Below, one piece after another: positions 62,037 to 64,000 of a stretch of DNA of 64,000 nt. The translations under genes were made by a program, and so were the position numbers. The notes under the pieces are model-generated. The model saw only the letters and a list, made by a program, of their open reading frames with translations. It was not told where the DNA came from and did not search any database. Position 1 is the first letter of the stretch. Each line of letters opens with the position of its first letter. Where the stretch lies: the NCBI RefSeq assembly GCF_000159695.1, contig NZ_CM000955.1, positions 1,251,473 to 1,315,472 of the forward strand, written 5' to 3'. This DNA comes from Finegoldia magna ATCC 53516. GTDB taxonomy: Bacteria; Bacillota; Clostridia; Tissierellales; Peptoniphilaceae.

Positions 62037-63101
62037 TTAGCAGCAGCAAGATCCGCCGTCGCAGCCACAGTCGTCTGCAGCAGGTGCGCCTGCATCGCCG
62101 CAACCGTCGAACAAGCCAAAGTGTTTGCTTCTGTCTCCGACTACGTCAAAGTATTTTCCGAATCTTGTATCTTGTACCATTGCACAGCTGTTTCCACATA
62201 CTGCCATTGGTAAATCTACGAAAAATCTGTGGTGGTCGTCAAGGTCGAAGTAGTGTTCGCTTCCTAATATTCCTCCACGATATGTCGCAAATTGTCCGTA
62301 TTGTTCACATTTATCTTCAATAATTCCTGGTAATTTTATTGCTCTGACTGTTCTTGAAGTGAAGTTTACGTTGCCTACTAATTCTTCTATTTTTCTATTT
62401 TCTATAGGTGCTTTTGTAATCTTAGTGTATCTGAAATCTTCCCAGCCGATTTTTCTTAGAAGTCTTCTGAAATCTTCAACATACATTGCTCCCGCTAAAC
62501 ATTCACCACGTAATACAGAGTTTTGGTAAATTTCATCAGAAACTCTTCTGTCAGCGAAAATGTCTGAGAAGTACAATTCTCCACCTTTTTTCAAAACTCT
62601 CCACACTTCTTTGAACACTTCTTCCTTGAATGGAGAAAGGTTGATAACGCAGTTACTGATTACAACATCAACAGATTCATCTTCTATTCCTATAGATTTC
62701 AAATCTTCAATGTAACCTTTTTTAAATTCTACGTTTGATTTCTTGTAGCCAAATTTTTCAGCCATTTGATCTTGATATTTCTTAGCAAAATCCAATTGAT
62801 CATCTGTCATGTCGACGCCGATTACTTTTCCGTTTTCACCGACTAATTTAGAAGCGACATACACATCGACCCCTGTTCCACATCCCAAATCCAACACAGT
62901 ACATCCTTCAAGTGCTGACGGAATTGGAGAGCCACAACCGTAAAATCTTTTCAAAATTTCAGGATTTATCATTCCTCTTATTTTCTTGATATAAAGTGGC
63001 ATAGTGTCTGAACAGCTACAGATTTGTGTTTGCATTTGTCCTTCTTTTTCTGTAGTTATGTTGCTATAATATTCTGATACTTGCTTTCTAATGTCTTCCA
63101 T
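62037..63101 (-). CDS. arsM: Arsenite methyltransferase (ArsM-like)
   Basis: This 354-residue SAM-dependent methyltransferase has VLDLGCGTGVDVYVAS (SAM motif I), GVDMTDDQ, ISNCVINLSPFKEEVFKEVWRVLKKGG and RGECLAGAM, with the Cys residues in ICSC, ISNC and GEC expected for As(III) binding. It turns arsenite into methylated arsenicals. The C-terminus is Cys-rich (DDCGCDGGSCCC). The first residues resemble other ArsM proteins (VSEYYSNI). AGGAGG precedes the ATG. It follows the aquaporin gene by 37 bp in one operon. Confidence 0.88.
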   Translation of the reverse strand: MEDIRKQVSEYYSNITTEKEGQMQTQICSCSDTMPLYIKKIRGMINPEILKRFYGCGSPIPSALEGCTVLDLGCGTGVDVYVASKLVGENGKVIGVDMTDDQLDFAKKYQDQMAEKFGYKKSNVEFKKGYIEDLKSIGIEDESVDVVISNCVINLSPFKEEVFKEVWRVLKKGGELYFSDIFADRRVSDEIYQNSVLRGECLAGAMYVEDFRRLLRKIGWEDFRYTKITKAPIENRKIEELVGNVNFTSRTVRAIKLPGIIEDKCEQYGQFATYRGGILGSEHYFDLDDHHRFFVDLPMAVCGNSCAMVQDTRFGKYFDVVGDRSKHFGLFDGCGDAGAPAADDCGCDGGSCCC

Positions 63102-63138
63102 AAATACCTCCTATTGTTACTCTAATATTATTATATCA

Positions 63139-63975
63139 TTAATTGCAACCGCAACTATTTTTTGAGTTTTGCATTGGTTCGATTACTTTTGTAAAGAAAA
63201 TCGCTGCAAGTCCTGCCCCGATTAGTGGTGCAAGTACATAAACTATGAATGCATCCATTGTGAATGCGATGTTTTTCCATCCAACAAAATACGCCACGAT
63301 TCTTGGGCCGAAATCTCTCGCTGGATTAAGTCCTGCATCAGTCATAGGTCCAATTGTACAGATCAACACTGATACTGTTAGACCGATGAATAATGGGAAA
63401 ATATCATCGCTTGGTCTACCTACGTTACAACCTTCAGTCATTGAGAAAATAATCATAACCAAAATGAAAACTCCAAGTGCCTCTGCGAAAGCCGCAACAG
63501 GCATGCTGATTACGCCGTTTGCTGTGTTAGGGAACACTTCACACCAGATACTTGATGCTGGTGTTGCCACATCCATTGTCAAGTTGGCAGCATCCAAGCT
63601 TTTCTTCACAGAATCTGCAAAGAACACCCACAATGCACTAGCTGCTAAGATAGCCCCAACAAATTGACCTAGTATGTATACAGGGAAATTCTTCCATGAA
63701 CATCTTTTGGAAACGCACATTGCAAAAGTAACTGCAGGGTTGAAGTGCGCACAAGACAAGTTTCTAGTAGCGTAAATCGCAATAGCGATTGCAAGACCCC
63801 ACACGATACCAACTTGGAATGGACCAGTGTGCGCTTGGTACAATGTAGCTGTGGCTACAGATCCAATTCCTAAAAAGCACATCAAAAATGTACCGATAAC
63901 TTCTCCTGTAAATCCTTGCATGAGGCTTTCTTTCGTCACGACTTCGCAACAGCAATTGTTTTCTTCTGAACTCAT
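63139..63975 (-). CDS. Aquaglyceroporin-like channel, metalloid-associated
   Basis: This 278-residue MIP channel has six spans and two NPA boxes: CAHFNPAVTFAMCVS and DAGLNPARDFGPR. In arsenic operons such channels let trivalent arsenicals leave the cell down their gradient. Unusually, both tails carry Cys clusters, ENNCCCEVV at the N-terminus and NSCGCN at the C-terminus, which could bind metalloids. GGAGGTGA precedes the ATG. It is the first gene of the operon with arsM; no ArsR regulator is in view, but the window ends 25 bp upstream. Confidence 0.85.
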   Translation of the reverse strand: MSSEENNCCCEVVTKESLMQGFTGEVIGTFLMCFLGIGSVATATLYQAHTGPFQVGIVWGLAIAIAIYATRNLSCAHFNPAVTFAMCVSKRCSWKNFPVYILGQFVGAILAASALWVFFADSVKKSLDAANLTMDVATPASSIWCEVFPNTANGVISMPVAAFAEALGVFILVMIIFSMTEGCNVGRPSDDIFPLFIGLTVSVLICTIGPMTDAGLNPARDFGPRIVAYFVGWKNIAFTMDAFIVYVLAPLIGAGLAAIFFTKVIEPMQNSKNSCGCN

Positions 63976-64000
63976 TAGTTCACCTCCAGAAATTATTTAA

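Overview
This is a low-GC (AT-rich by eye) Firmicute chromosome segment, most probably from Finegoldia magna (formerly Peptostreptococcus magnus). The strongest evidence is the gene at 57250-59433. Its five tandem B repeats ([20 protein letters not shown] and following), two C repeats and LPKAG wall anchor are those of protein L, the kappa light chain-binding protein known only from that species. No tRNA, rRNA or CRISPR array was seen.

Layout. 1-900: end of an IS256-type element. 928-7267: a lipoprotein, a small ABC exporter, an AEC-like transporter, a Panacea/PemK-type toxin-antitoxin pair, a CWB2 cell-wall protein and one of three paralogous membrane proteins. 7582-14493: a 2303-residue G5-repeat surface protein. 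14606-24902: housekeeping and metabolic genes (ribokinase, luciferase-like oxidoreductase, PPK2, MurE, double-cubane-type protein, polysaccharide flippase). 25143-33633: a coherent, apparently undescribed RiPP locus, with a LytTR two-component system, CPBP protease, SPASM radical-SAM enzyme, two identical 33-residue precursor peptides that are easily missed, a peptide exporter and an ABC immunity-type pair. 34161-38055: an AEC transporter and an ascorbate-type PTS with a transaldolase. 38720-39360: RelE/RelB. 40163-50596: secA, prfB (with its programmed frameshift), HipA-like kinase, pepD, HAD phosphatase, peroxiredoxin, radical SAM and others. 51630-59433: two LPKAG surface proteins (the second is protein L) with small M50-like membrane proteins and an MFS transporter between them. 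59544-60777: a ComK-like regulator divergent from a sigma factor. 60943-63975: a Fic protein and an arsM/aquaporin operon.

Three signals stand out beyond the gene list. (1) A family of about 180-bp fold-back intergenic elements: ten copies plus a divergent class, with conserved GAATATC/GATATTC ends. Each copy has its own outer arms, yet those arms stay complementary, and some copies are nested inside others. (2) The two surface-protein genes at 51630 and 57250 share a promoter and a structured leader in which a hairpin separates the Shine-Dalgarno from the AUG, leaving the same effective spacing in both. (3) The RiPP locus at 25143-33633. The ComK-like gene also has a perfect SOS-type box inside its promoter.

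All assignments come from reading the sequence. No database search or folding program was run.
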